64,000 bases of DNA, taken from assembly GCA_023213395.1 (NCBI GenBank), contig CM041465.1, positions 149,427,741-149,491,740 of the forward strand, in the 5' to 3' direction. Shown here piece by piece: positions 1 through 11,273 of this stretch. The notes under the pieces were generated by a model. It worked only from the letters and a program-made list of their open reading frames with translations, had not been told where the DNA came from and did not search any database. This DNA comes from Cycas panzhihuaensis. Its lineage: Eukaryota; Cycadophyta. The position numbers were made by a program, and so were the translations under genes. Each line of letters opens with the position of its first letter. The first letter of the stretch is position 1.

Positions 1-225
1 TCATGATGTTTATAGATCCTTAGCATAAGGTCTCTATCTAAATGCAAAAGAAAACTACCCGGTGGCAATGTTAGGGTAGTTGCCCAATTGTAGTGTTGTC
101 TACCCCCTAAAAGCAAAGTGACTAAGCAAAAATTAAAAGAGAATAGGTATTGATAGGAAAAAAATGATGAAATATTTTTTGATTATTTAATACCTTTAAC
201 TCTCCCAAAGGGTATGGATTGACCA

Positions 226-237
226 CTCTAATACCAC
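226..237 (-). other. Primer-binding site of Gypsy-4
   Basis: On the minus strand this reads GTGGTATTAGAG. That matches the plant initiator-Met primer-binding consensus TGGTATCAGAG with one C-to-T change. It lies directly inside the proposed LTR start at ~239, as expected for a minus-strand element. Confidence 0.55.
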
Positions 238-387
238 TTGGTAGGATACCACTCCTTAATGATAATTACATACCAACATAATATATAAAAAAACTCCAAA
301 ATAAATACTTGTATTGTAAGACCTTTTGATGGGGTAACTTCCCAATTACATGTAATAATAATGATATTTAAGATATCCTGCTCTAAG

Positions 388-685
<298 letters not shown>

Positions 686-694
686 GGCTCTATG

Positions 695-796
695 CTCACT
701 ACACAACCTCCTACTTATCCATGTGGGATATTATATGAACATATATAGTGTTCAATGACCACTACACAACCTTCTACTTATGCATGTGGGATATTA
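695..796. repeat. Two direct copies of a ~38-bp block
   Basis: The blocks at 695-733 and 759-796 share 'actacacaacc', 'ctacttat' and 'catgtgggatatta' with only a few mismatches. They are separated by ~25 bp containing 'aacatatatagtg'. Within an LTR this fits a duplicated U3 (promoter-proximal) segment, but that role is an inference. Confidence 0.8.
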
Positions 797-892
797 AGAA
801 GATGGAAGAAGTAGAAGAAATAGAAGATATAAGAGAAGATAAGAGATAGAAGAAGTAGAAGATATAAGAGAATATAAAGGAAGGTAAGTTAG
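796..892. repeat. GA-rich low-complexity tract
   Basis: Nearly all purine on the plus strand, built from imperfect repeats of 'agaagtagaagatataagaga'-like units. No coding or element signature. The small minus-strand reading frame across it (774-977) is low-complexity and not supported. Confidence 0.75.
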
Positions 893-1946
893 GGGTTGGA
901 TCCCTAACAATAATGATCATGCCTGATGTTATTAGACTAAGAGTAGGAGGCCTAAAATCACAAAAATAGACCATCATAATTATGTGACTTGAGGATGAGT
1001 TGTGGGAGCTTAAAGTTTAGAAATAAGTACTCTTAGATTTATTTCATATGCCTACACTCAAGGGCATATTCTTTAGGAGAGTTTTTGGTTAGTTAAGTGG
1101 TGAATACCCTCTAAGCAATTTAATTTTTCCACCAAAAAGATAAGTTCTCATGTTTTAATTTTATATGGTTTTTTTTAATTATATGATCATTATCTTACTC
1201 ATGTTTAACCATTCCTTTTATGAGATATTATACATTATGATGATGATGATGCTTGGATATGTATTTATCCCTATATTATAGAGAATATAATATTTGCATA
1301 TTGATATCACATAGAGTACTCATATAATCATGATTCCCTAGGTTCTTAACATGGTATATCACCTATCTATCTTATGGTTTCAATGTATTACATTTTTATT
1401 AGGCCCAAGGATCCTTGAAGGGGTCATTACAATAGGTATAAAAGCAGTTATTTTACCACTATTTTATGGATGCAAGAAGTAGGATTGTTATAATAAACCA
1501 CCTTTCCACCACCTATAAACTAATGGACAAGCTACATACTTTAATAAATCTTTGAAAAGTATTCTACTAAAGATAGTTGAAGACAATAAGGTTTGGCATA
1601 CCCATCTACACCATATCCTTTAGGCCTACTACAAAAAGGAAAAGGTAGTAACTAGTTTTACATATTTTTCCTCTTATCTAAGGACAAGAATGTATACTCA
1701 TAATATAGTTATAAATACCTTTATTCCATATAGCCATATAATGTTAGTTATCTAATAGGGACTAACTATAAATATCACATTCTAACCTTGAGTATATTTA
1801 AGAACATAGAGAGTAATAACTAAGATGATTAAATTCCATCAAATGCATCTTAAAATCTTTTTTTACTACAAAGTTTAATACTCTATATACTAAAGAGATG
1901 ATTTGATTCTCCTTTTCAATGGAACCATTATAATTCTTGGCATTGA
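893..1946. repeat. Non-coding DNA; left fragment of ancient repeat R1 (copy a)
   Basis: No gene seen. Bases ~1,500-1,946 align with 29,919-~30,335: shared blocks include 'aatggacaagctaca', 'aaagatagttgaaga', 'ttggttatctaat'-like and 'tggttctctttttcaat'-like sequence. Similarity probably extends left to ~1,200 but is weaker there. The fragment is cut at 1,946 by the Copia-1 insertion and resumes at 12,734. Bases 893-1,200 match nothing else I recognised. Confidence 0.65.
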
Positions 1947-2257
1947 TGAAGGAAGGATGGATCTAGGAGATAAATCACTCACATGCACACAATTGCAACA
2001 AAGAATGAAAAAGAAGATGAAACAAGATATGAGAGAAGAATGGATGTGAGAATGAATAATGACTTCCTCTTTGAGATTCCACCTCTTATTATTGAGGGTG
2101 ATCATTAGGGTTAAGATTTTTCTGCCTAGTGACATAAACCTAAAATTACATCTAAATGTACATAAAGTACATTTCATTAAGAGACTAATGCTAATAATAT
2201 ATCCTAAGGTCACATAATTAATCTACATAAATGACCTTGATACATTAACCTCTTTCA
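1947..2257 (-). repeat. Copia-1 3' LTR
   Basis: 311 bp, about 93-94% identical by eye to the right LTR at 12,422-12,733. It begins 'tgaaggaagg' and ends 'cctctttca' on the plus strand. The next bases are the reverse complement of a polypurine tract, which identifies this as the 3' LTR of a minus-strand element. The short minus-strand frame across it (1,890-2,213) is not a gene. Confidence 0.93.
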
Positions 2258-2270
2258 ATCCCCCCCTTAA
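2258..2270 (-). other. Copia-1 polypurine tract
   Basis: On the minus strand this reads TTAAGGGGGGGAT directly before the LTR start TGAAAGAGG. It is the expected primer for plus-strand DNA synthesis. Confidence 0.85.
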
Positions 2271-2704
2271 TGGTGGAAGGTCATTTTTAGAAAATCTATT
2301 CTATGAGATCTTCATTTGAACCTCATTATTACATTGAAATTTTAAATGACACTTTTGTGAGAAAACCCTCATAGGGAATAAAAACCCACAAAATTTCTAA
2401 GATCTATAGGCCCTTTTATAAATCAAAATGGCTAAAGTGGCTCTTTGATGTAGCCCAATAACCAAGCAGCTTAAATGTGCAGCTTAATATGCTAAGTCTC
2501 CATATATTGTTTGGCCATACCCTATGCCCTTTTGGGTTTTCATAGGTTCTAATTTTCTAAAACAAGTACAACCATTATCCTTCTATGCCCACATGGGGTT
2601 TTCACAAAGAGGATAGAGCAAAGACTTACTCTTATTCTTTTGCACCCACAAGGGGTTTTCACGAATAGAATAGAGTATGATGATCCTGTTGCTATCTTCT
2701 TTGA
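2271..2704 (-). other. Copia-1 3' untranslated region
   Basis: 434 bases between the polypurine tract and the end of the RNase H remnant. It has three imperfect copies of a 'tatgccc...ggttttcac' motif (about 2,520-2,660), each followed by 'agaggatagagca'-like sequence. Nothing coding is visible. Confidence 0.6.
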
Positions 2705-3120
2705 TCAATCAAAGATGGAGGCCCTAAGGCCGAGTTGCCTTCGGGACCATTTAAACTTCACCCTTTGTAGCAATTTGGTGAAGATATCAGCCACTTGATC
2801 TGTTATGGGGCAGTAATCTAATTTAATTATGCCATCATGAACAAGTTCCCTAATCCTGTGGACTTTCGTACTTATGTGTTTGATACGATCGTGAAATACA
2901 AGATTTTTAGCCATGTAGATTACTGATTGATTATCCACATAAAGACTCGTAGGACTTGTTTGGGTGATATTCAATGTTTCCAATAATTTTCTTAGCTATA
3001 TTACCTCTTTACTGGTCTCATAAGTAGTAATGTATTCAACTTCGATAGTTGAATCTGTAACTATCTTATGCCATCTGGATCTCCATGATATTGGTGTTGT
3101 TCTAAGAAATGTTACATACC
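2705..3120 (-). pseudogene. Copia-1 RNase H remnant
   Basis: The frame at 2,705-2,983 gives LYVDNQSVIYMAKN, then HDRIKHISTKVHRIRELV, then QVADIFTKLL. This is the conserved C-terminal RNase H end of copia polyproteins, where the DNQS Asp is catalytic and 'DIFTK' is the family tail. Upstream (about 3,000-3,120) the same frame reads on with a stop. Function would be removal of RNA from the RNA:DNA hybrid during reverse transcription. The copy is interrupted and not expected to work. Confidence 0.9.
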
Positions 3121-3142
3121 TGGACATAGATCTTCTTGTATC

Positions 3143-4200
3143 TTAATCTCCTATAAAGTCTGAGTTTGTATATGCAGAAAGCTTGAAGTATGAATTAGGT
3201 TTATACAATAGACCATATTTGCTAGTCATCTTAAGGTATCTCAACACTTGCACTGCAGCCTGCCAATGATTCTGCTTAGGATTTATCATGTAATGAGTAA
3301 GAATACTGATAAAGTGTATAATATATGGCCTTGTATTGGTAATGTAGATGAGACTACCTACAAGTTTCTTGTAGAGTGTTGTGTCTGCCTCCCTAGTATT
3401 ACCTTCAACTGAGAGTTTGGTGTTAGGATCCATAGGTAACATTACCGGTTGAGCATCTTCTAACTGAAACTTGGTTAGAAGATCGCTGATGTATTTTTCT
3501 TGGGAGAGGAAAATTTTTCCATTCTTTTATGTTATTTCAATTCTTAAATAATATTTCATCAAACTGAAGTCATACAATTTGAACATTTTGCCAAGGTCCT
3601 TTTTTAGTTGGCTTATTGCATGTTCACTATTACCTATTACTAGCATGTCATCCACAAAGATTATGAGATAAGTGACTTTATCCTTATGGTGCTTAATGAA
3701 CAACGTTGCATCAATATCTTAATAGTCACAAACCTTGTATCCAAGTTGCCTCATCCTTTCAGACAACTTGGCAAACCAAGTGCGAGGGGCTTATTTAAGG
3801 CCATATAAGGACTTTCTGAGCCTGTAAACCTTATGCTCTTGACCTTTGATCTCATAACCTTCTGGCTAAGCCATGTAAATTTCTTCTTCAAGATCTCCAT
3901 TGAGAAATGCGATCTTAATATCGAGTTGGTGGATTTTCCAACCCTATTGAGCAGCTAAGGCCATAAGAGTTCTAATTGTAGGCCACTTGGTTATAGGTCC
4001 AAAGACTTCAATGTAGTCGATACCTTCCCTTTGTGTAAATCCTTTAGCTACTAACCTTGCCTTATGTTTTTCAAGGGTGTCATCTAATATATATTTGTTT
4101 TTGAACACCCATTTATTTTGAACTACCTTCCTGCCAAGTGGTAGATCAATGAGCTCCTATATATCGTTCTTGATAAGAGATTGGTACTCTTCGTTCATGG
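3143..4200 (-). pseudogene. Copia-1 reverse transcriptase remnant
   Basis: Minus-strand translation shows the copia reverse transcriptase in pieces. Around 4,100 is 'NKWVFKNK...KARLVAKGFTQREGIDY', then 'LDIKIAFLNGDLEEEIYM' (expected LDVKTAFLNG), then 'VYRLRKSLYGLK'. The catalytic box FVDDML is at 3,644-3,658 with both aspartates kept. The open segment at 3,143-3,442 carries the connection region 'YKKLVGSLIYITNTRPYI'. Several in-frame stops break it, so it is a pseudogene. The catalytic residues survive. Confidence 0.92.
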
Positions 4201-4900
4201 CATTTCTCCAAGTTGTATGATTTATAGCTTCTTGGTACGTTAAGAGCTCTTCATTAAGAGTAAGGTGCAATTATGTTGGTTCAAGCTCAGTATATAATGA
4301 TTCCTATATCCTTGCTCTATGGGCACTTCGAGTGCTAGTTTTGCCCACCTCATCTGGTCATATGTCCTTATTGAGCTGGTAAGCTTCTCGAGATCCTCAA
4401 GTTGGGAATGATATCCTCATTTCCCCAACTTCTTGGTTCTCATCATATTCGTTAAAATGATTATTTTATGAGGAGGATGTTGATGTACCTAGGGAAGATG
4501 GTCCTTCTACCACTATTTTTCCTTTGTCAACTGAAGGTGGAGAGGATGGTTCTTCTATAATGGCTTTACCTTTGTCAACTCTATTATCTTCAAAAGATGG
4601 TGCTAGATATGCACTCATTGGTTCAGAGGCACAACTTGTATCCTCCAAGGCTCTATTATCAGCTTCTAATATTTGGAGTAATTTATGTTTGTCCGCCCTC
4701 CTAAATTTTGGAATTTGAACATCATACTTGATAACATTATTGTAGTGACGTGAGGCTACAATGGAGTCTAATTTAAGTAATTGATCCTCTATCTCTGAAA
4801 AAATAACATCTCTGGTAACGATGATTTTTTGTTATGAAGGTATGAAGACCTTATACCCTTTCTTATCCATAGGGTATCTAATAAAGATGCCTTTAAGTGC
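4201..4900 (-). pseudogene. Copia-1 integrase-RT linker
   Basis: Poorly conserved, Ser/Pro/Glu-rich segment between integrase and reverse transcriptase. The open piece at 4,466-4,648 contains two 'VDKGKAI/IVVE-(E/G)PSS' repeats. Such low-complexity linkers are normal in plant copia polyproteins. The plus-strand frame over the same bases is a shadow. Confidence 0.6.
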
Positions 4901-5960
4901 CCTTGGCTAGAGTTTATTTTGATCTGCATCTAGAATATGGGCATAGCATGTAGAGCCAAAAATTTTAAAGTAGTGAATAATGGGGGCTTATCCTGACCAA
5001 TTTTCATTAGGTGATTATGCTTCCTTTGATGGGCTAACAACATTGATACAATAAACAGCTGTCCATATTACTTCAGCCTATAAATAGGTAGGTACATTTT
5101 TATATATTAACATAGCACGAGGCATGTTCATGATTGTCCTGTTCATGTGCTCAATAACTCCATTTTGTTGTGGGGTACCTACTACTATTGTTTGATGCTT
5201 GATGCCATTGTCTCAAAGGTAGCTTTCAAACTCATGTGAGGTATATTCACCACCATTATCAGTTCGAAGATATTTGAGTTGATAACCTAACTATTTTTTA
5301 GTGAGGGCTTTGAATTCCTTGAATATACAAAATGCTTCATCTTTCTTATGTAGAAAAGCTACCCATACTTTTCTAGTGAAATCATCAATGAAAGAGATGT
5401 AATATAGCTTACCCTTCAGTGAAGAAATAGGCATTGGGCAGCATAAATCAGAGTGCACCAATTGTAATGGATGCCTCGACTTCCACTGACTTTTGGGAAA
5501 GGGTTATCAATAAGATTTGGCAATGATACAAGCTTCATATTTAAAGGGAGAGGAAAACTTTGGAAGGTTTGGAAGAGTGTTAGAAAGATCTCTAAGTCTA
5601 TCAATATGAACATGGACCATACGAGCATGCCAAAGAGCTTCTAATGACAATGTTGGATGGGTCAAGATGGAATTAAATACAAATTCTTTATTAGCACAAG
5701 GGCTTTAGGCACAATGGGTTTCAGAAGATGGAGAGTCATTCAGTCGAAAGAGTTTGCCAGAGAGATGTCTAGTCAAAACCACCTAATTAGTTGGAGGGTG
5801 AATGACCTTAAGAGTCTAGTCATTTGCGGTTACACTTAGATCAAATACATGATAAACAAGTGTGGATAAAGAGAGTAGGTTTTGTTTAAGATTGGGTATG
5901 TGTAAGACATCGAGCAATGTAAAATCTTCTAAGCTTGGGAGTTCCAGGTGAATGTTGTCA
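4901..5960 (-). pseudogene. Copia-1 integrase remnant
   Basis: Reading leftward, a pre-integrase region (about 5,860-5,935) gives LLDVLHIPNLKQNLLSLS, as usual before copia integrase. The core keeps LRTDNGGEYTSHEF at about 5,230-5,270, which includes the second catalytic aspartate. Further on comes a degraded 'ARPYNPQQNGV' equivalent around 5,150. The domain would insert the cDNA into chromosomal DNA. Stops and frame changes make it non-functional. Confidence 0.85.
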
Positions 5961-7281
5961 ATTCCTTCAATAGGTTGTTGTGATTTATTAGCCATGTGAA
6001 CAACTCCATGAACATTTGAGTCAAATGTTTGATATAGACTGTGATTTCATGTCATATGTTGAGTTACTCATGTGTCCATGATCTACTATCCATCGATTAA
6101 AGCCATACTATTGGCAATTCCAATAAGGCTTGGCTTTGGTGAAGGGAATTCACAAGTGATATATCCACACCGAGCTTCAAAGAATCTCTTTGGTTGGTCA
6201 ATGACATTTGATATTGAAGATCCATCAATTCTTTGAATGTGTTCTTGTATAAAACCTGCACCACTAAAGGATTCTTCACAAGTTTCTTTAATATTGTGAG
6301 CTCCATGTTTTGGTTGGAACTTGGCCAACTTATAAGTGGCAGTTCTGTAATCTTTTGCTAAGTGTCCTTTATAGTTATATTGATCACACATAATAGTTTG
6401 ATTACTAGTCCCTGAAGAAGTACTAGTTTGGCCTGACTATCTTGCTCTTTGTTGAGGTGGCCCTTGGCCTTGAAATTGTCGAGGTTGTGATTGAGAGTTT
6501 AATTAACCTTGTGGACGATTTCCCATATTTCTTCCTCTTCCTCTTGCTCAGTTATTTCCTCTGCCGAGAGAGGGACCTTGATTTTTTGTGTAGCAAACTT
6601 CTTCTACCTCAAAGGGTGCATCTAGAAGAGAGTTAGAGGCTACAAAGTTTGTATCAAAGGTCTTGTCAAATTCTATGAACTTATTGGCAAGTGCTTCGAA
6701 GTTGAGTGTCTTCAATGTTCCACTAGATTGAAGAATTCCAAGCAAATTTTTATAATCAGGGACATGTAAATCTAACTAGATTAAAAATGCCCAAGTGATG
6801 CATTAGGTCTTAAAGTCTTTGTCAATTACCTGTTTGATTGGTTGAAGGAGATTTATTATCTCATGAGCTCATCCCTTCTGCATTTTTAATTTGTTCATTT
6901 TCAAAACAAGATGAACAAATTATAAATCTGACTTTATATCAAAGTTCTTTCTAAGAACTTCTAGGACCTTCTAGGCTGTATCATATTCCTCTTCATTTAT
7001 CAAGTTGTACAAGGAGTGATCAATGACCAAAAAAATTCCTGCACGAATCTTTTCATCATCTATCTCCCATTGTAGTTTAGCTGCAGCATTTGTAGGAGCT
7101 ATTGGGGTGGATCTACTGGAAGCAACTGTTGTAGCCATTGCTGTATGCTGGGTGTGGGCTGCAGGTGGGCTCTCTATAGGCCTTCATACTTTGCAACATT
7201 TTTAATTCCAATGTACCATATATCTCAATTTTCTTTGCCTTTCAATATGTAGTTAACATTTTGCTTGAATTGAGATGACAT
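5961..7281 (-). pseudogene. Copia-1 gag and protease remnant
   Basis: A plausible start is the minus-strand ATG at ~7,281 (MSSQFKQNVNYILKGKEN, then a stop). The gag core is seen in pieces, for example 6,548-6,745 (FEALANKFIEFDKTFDTNF). A degraded zinc knuckle, 'CDQYNYKGHLAKDY', lies at ~6,350-6,391; its second and last Cys have become Tyr. A protease-like 'WIVDHG' at ~6,080 replaces the usual WIVDSG. Gag would package RNA in the cytosolic particle. Clearly broken. Confidence 0.8.
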
Positions 7282-8368
7282 GGTGATGATGAAGAAGTAG
7301 AAGAGATGATAGAAGTATGTGTCACTGACACGTGTGGCTAGTACACCTGGCATAGCAAGGATGTAGAAATGGTTGTTATGATGAGAAGCAAGCAATGATT
7401 AACTATTTTTCAATAATTATATAAAAAATAAATATAAGTAATAATATAAGAATGAGGCCTAATGTAGAGTTGGCAAAGAGTGGTGATGTGTCATGCCACT
7501 AACCTCTCACTCATGTCCAAATATAGGTGAGGTTTCGATGCCTAAGGCTTCTAGTATACAATTAGGGCCTTCACCCATGATACTTGCACCTACGCTTGGT
7601 GATGAAATCCAAGTCACAATGGAGCCCAAGCACTCCTAGTCCTCACCCAGTTCACCAATGAGCAGTTATATACCTCCTCCAAAGAGTTAAACTATACTGC
7701 GTATCCTACGGCTATGACGAATATTGGACCAGGTTAATTTTAATCTTACATTAAGGTTTTCAATTTTCTTGGGTGGTTATCAGGATTATCCCTGATTGGA
7801 GGCCATAGGTATGGCTAACCTATGCCTCCACCACTATTCCAGTTAAGACCAGACCCAGTATGAAACTCACACTTCCCTTAGGGCCTGGACTTCAGCTAAC
7901 CTTGGTCTATTTCAACCAAGTCGAGTGTGCACACAAGTCAAGAACTGGCAGTATAGATCATACGGATGAGATTCCTCTTAGGAATAGTATAAGATGTTTC
8001 TATATAACTGAAAACTGAAATAGAAACTTGCCAAATATGCTTGCTTACTTTTCGTGCTTGCTTTATTGTTATTGCTACTTTTGTGATGCTTTATTATTGC
8101 TACTTCTTTTGTGATGCTTTATTATTGTTACTACTTTTATGATGCTTTATGCTATATGTGTAAATAGAAAATCATGCTAGATTTAGTAGGGGAACTAGAT
8201 GTTGCTTCCGATCCAAGGTTTCCCTTACTTTAGTATAATGTTTCCAAATATGATTTTGGAAGTTTTGATATAAAAGCCACAATGAGCTAAAAAGTGGATC
8301 AACTTGCTACTAAAATGATGATTTTTCTAAATCTATATGCATGTTATTTTTTCCTATTTTATGATTTT
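7282..8368 (-). other. Copia-1 leader, inner part, with an unexplained block
   Basis: Between gag and the nested element. Bases ~7,440-8,000 are richer in G+C and C-rich compared with the surroundings, and contain no open frame or recognised domain. Bases ~8,040-8,160 are imperfect repeats of 'gctttattattgctactt', and the tandem-duplication breakpoint lies here. The part right of ~8,056 is repeated at 41,218-41,514. Confidence 0.6.
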
Positions 8369-8580
8369 TATTAGAATATTAATACACATTTATTTTGTCC
8401 CACATGCAAGTCAGTTCCACTCTCACTATATTAACATGTATTATAAATACACAATATTATGTATCATATTGAAATGATATTTTATTAATACAATGGAGGT
8501 ACTTTAAGGGTACCATTCGATCATGTGGAGGTGTTCTATTCTGTTTGTCAATATCTTACTATAAGTTCTATTTTCCAATA
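8369..8580 (+). repeat. TR-GAG 5' LTR, copy A
   Basis: 212 bp. It aligns to the 3' LTR, but lacks a ~9-bp stretch ('tatcctgttg' region) present there. Its expected TGTTGG start has decayed to TATTAG here and its CA end to TA; copy B keeps the better ends. It contains 'tattataaatac', a likely TATA box. Confidence 0.9.
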
Positions 8581-8592
8581 TGATATCAGAGC
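8581..8592 (+). other. TR-GAG primer-binding site, copy A
   Basis: Reads TGATATCAGAGC, one change from TGGTATCAGAGC, the complement of the 3' end of plant initiator-Met tRNA. Copy B has the perfect sequence. Confidence 0.85.
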
Positions 8593-9139
8593 GCCCATGT
8601 TGAGAGAGGTGTTTTTGTTCGGTATTAGAGCAACAATTTGGGAGGTGCTATAACATCAAAATTTCTGAAAAGCAATAGAAACATTGAGACAAAATAGCTC
8701 GTTCTGTAAAATTTGAGTGGTTGTACTACAGATTTTAGGGTGAAAGTGTGAAAATTGTAGCAGAATTAATTTCGGCCTGCATTTTTTCCATCATCATATT
8801 TTTGGGACAAATCAGCAACCTCAACTTCAAAGAGTCATAACGTTGGCTACAGGTATCCAAATGATTGTAATTTTTTTTTTATTCTGTGCATGTTTTGATT
8901 CTCTTTCTAGCGGAAGTGGTTTGAGGTTCATTAGAGTTCAGAATAAAAAGTTATTATCAGTTTATCAGAATAAACTATTATAACCCCTAGAAACCCTAAT
9001 TATGAAATTCTTAAAAGGAGCATAATTTTTTATCTAGATATCATAATTCAATTTTGTCTAAACCATTGGAATTGTATTTTAGATGCCATCATTTTCATCC
9101 ATATTTTATATATTTTTGAGCTATATGTTTTTTTTTTTG

Positions 9140-9170
<31 letters not shown>

Positions 9171-10120
9171 AGGGTTTTATATTAATATGGTGACATGAAT
9201 GAGGTAATGGTAATGAGGTGATATAAGTGTTCTATACTCTTAATTGGTGACAAAGTAGTGATATTTGGCATTGGCATAGTGCTATCTTGCATGTGATTTA
9301 CATAAGTTGGGTGATTTTGCAATATGAGGTGTTACGTATGTTGTGCATAAGAGAGTATTGTTACAATATGAGATGATATTAAGTTATGTTGATGTGAATG
9401 TATTTGGCACTCTATTGGTGATTTGAAGTGCATGATGGTGATTGTTTAATGGAAAATTAAGTGCCTTCTTACATGTATTCATATGAGAGAGCTATTGTGA
9501 TGATGATATAGTATGGTGATGAAGCGACAGTGCATGTGTTTGCATGAATGAGTTGGGTGGCATATGGTGATTTAGTGCTCCTTGGAATGTGATTTATGTG
9601 AAGGGACTTTATGGGCATGATAAGACTAATTTGAGGGCAAGAAAGATAGTGATATGAGGCGATGAGATGCTTATTGCATGCGAGGTTAACATGACAAGAT
9701 TGAGCAATTATTGGGCATGTTTTGAGGATGAGATTAGGGATGTTTAATGATGTGTCTAGTTGATTGAATGGGCAAAGAAGGATGAGTTTCTTGTTGAAGA
9801 TACTTGAGTTGCAAGGAAGCAAAATTATTAAATAGTATAATGGCATGAGTTGTGTGTTTTGGATAATCAAGTGAAGTGTGTGTCTTGGTAGTGACATATG
9901 ACATGTATGGTCATTATGAGATTTATGAGGCATTGATTTGGTGAAGTGAGTGTTTGGATTCTACATGACTGGTTGGTAATATGTGAAAGGCAATGATGTG
10001 AGGATAAAGTCAATGATGTGAAAGATATGAGATATGAGAGAATTTGGTGAGTATGATTAATGAGCAAGTTACCAATGTTAGGTGAGTTTGTTGATTGAGA
10101 AAGGGACACATTGTTTAGAG
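8593..10120 (+). other. TR-GAG 5' leader, copy A
   Basis: About 1.5 kb without a supported gene. It holds a T-run and a short (AT)n tract (9,142-9,168). From ~9,180 to 10,080 the plus strand is strikingly poor in C and rich in G and T, with many 'gtgatat', 'gatgtg' and 'gtgcatg' motifs. That skew produces antisense open frames (9,469-9,933 and 9,867-10,127) that are broken in copy B, so I do not call them genes. Confidence 0.7.
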
Positions 10121-11071
10121 ATGGCATTTATAATCATGGAAGAGAATGATGTGGTTATGTATGTTCCTGAAACAAATGAATATTACTTGAAGGATTCATT
10201 TCTTACAATACCTAAGTGCAATGGTGAAGACTACTTCTTTTGGACAATTAAAATAAGATGTCTATTCATAGCTAGAGGTTTGTGGAAGATTGTTACTAAT
10301 GAATATGATATCCCTAATGATGAAGAAGGAAAGGAAATGCTTGAGAAGAAAGATAGAAAAGCATCCATTATGATTCGTGCTGCATTCAATGAGGTTGATC
10401 TTCCTCCCAAATTCCATTTTGTCATTCCTATGATTCTATATGCAAGTAATGCTAAAGAAGCTTGGGATTTTCTAAGGGAAGTATTTGAACAAACTCCTAA
10501 AAAGACACATCGAATGATTAAAAAAATAATTAGGGCTAGTTATGGTACAGGTACAATAAATGAAGAAAATATCATCAACACTGATGAAACAACATGTCAA
10601 GATAAAGAATATATAAGTACTAATGAAATTTCTACTAAATGTAAAGAAATGATGGTTGAATGCATTGATGAGACTACAACTACTAATGAAGACATTGAAA
10701 GTGATGAGTTGATAAAGGTTTATATAAATGACACCATGATTTCAAGAGAAATTAAATATGAATATGATGATCCTATAAAGGATGAGTCTTATATTAATGA
10801 TATTCCTACTTTAAGTATTGATTCAAGTTTGAATGATGTTCCTACTTTGAGCATTGATTCAATTTCAAAGAGTATGCTAGTTGATCAAGATTTCGCTCCA
10901 AAGATTGAAGAGATCACTATTATACATGGTGATCAAGAGTTTATACAGGATAATGATGACATACAAGTTGTGATTGAAGATGGTTATTTACATCAAAATC
11001 AAACTAGACCAGGCACAATGAAGAATCATGATTTGCACTTGCTAGAGCTGCTACATCGACATCATCACTAA
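10121..11071 (+). pseudogene. Copia-type gag ORF of TR-GAG, copy A (3' truncated by frameshift)
   Basis: ATG at 10,121 (MAFIIMEEN) or 10,136 (MEENDVV). The first ~150 residues show the copia gag core. 'FLTIPKCNGEDYFFWTIKIRCLFIARGLWKIV' corresponds to the F-x-G-x-N-Y-x-x-W...LW-x-x-V signature, followed by 'ASNAKEAWDFLREVFEQT'. An acidic, Thr/Ser/Ile-rich tail follows, with a duplicated 'DIPTLSIDS/DVPTLSIDS'. No zinc knuckle was found. A missing base (TAAGG here versus TATAGG in copy B) creates the stop at 11,069-11,071. In copy B the frame continues another ~60 residues through a peptide repeat. Gag would form the particle packaging the element RNA. Confidence 0.85.
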
Positions 11072-11073
11072 GG

Positions 11074-11270
11074 ATTAAAGATAGAAATCAAGTTAAGAAC
11101 ATCATCTTACAAAGACATCAGTACATAATTGAAGACATAAATCAAGATGAAAACATCATTCTACAACAAAGACATCACTACAAGTTTGAAGACAAGGATC
11201 AAGTTGAAGACATCATTTTTGAGACACTTGCAAGGACAAGGCATTACAAGTACAAATGATCCAAATATGC
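11074..11270 (+). pseudogene. Out-of-frame C-terminal repeat region of gag, copy A
   Basis: DNA equivalent to the three-fold ~19-residue repeat that is open in copy B. Here it is separated from the gag frame by the single-base deletion near 11,070, and it ends just before the polypurine tract. Confidence 0.75.
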
Positions 11271-11273
11271 ATT

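Noticed and set aside
9469-10127. Antisense frames of 154 and 86 residues in the TR-GAG leader
   Set aside because: The equivalent region in unit 2 is broken into different, shorter frames; the openness follows from the C-poor plus strand.
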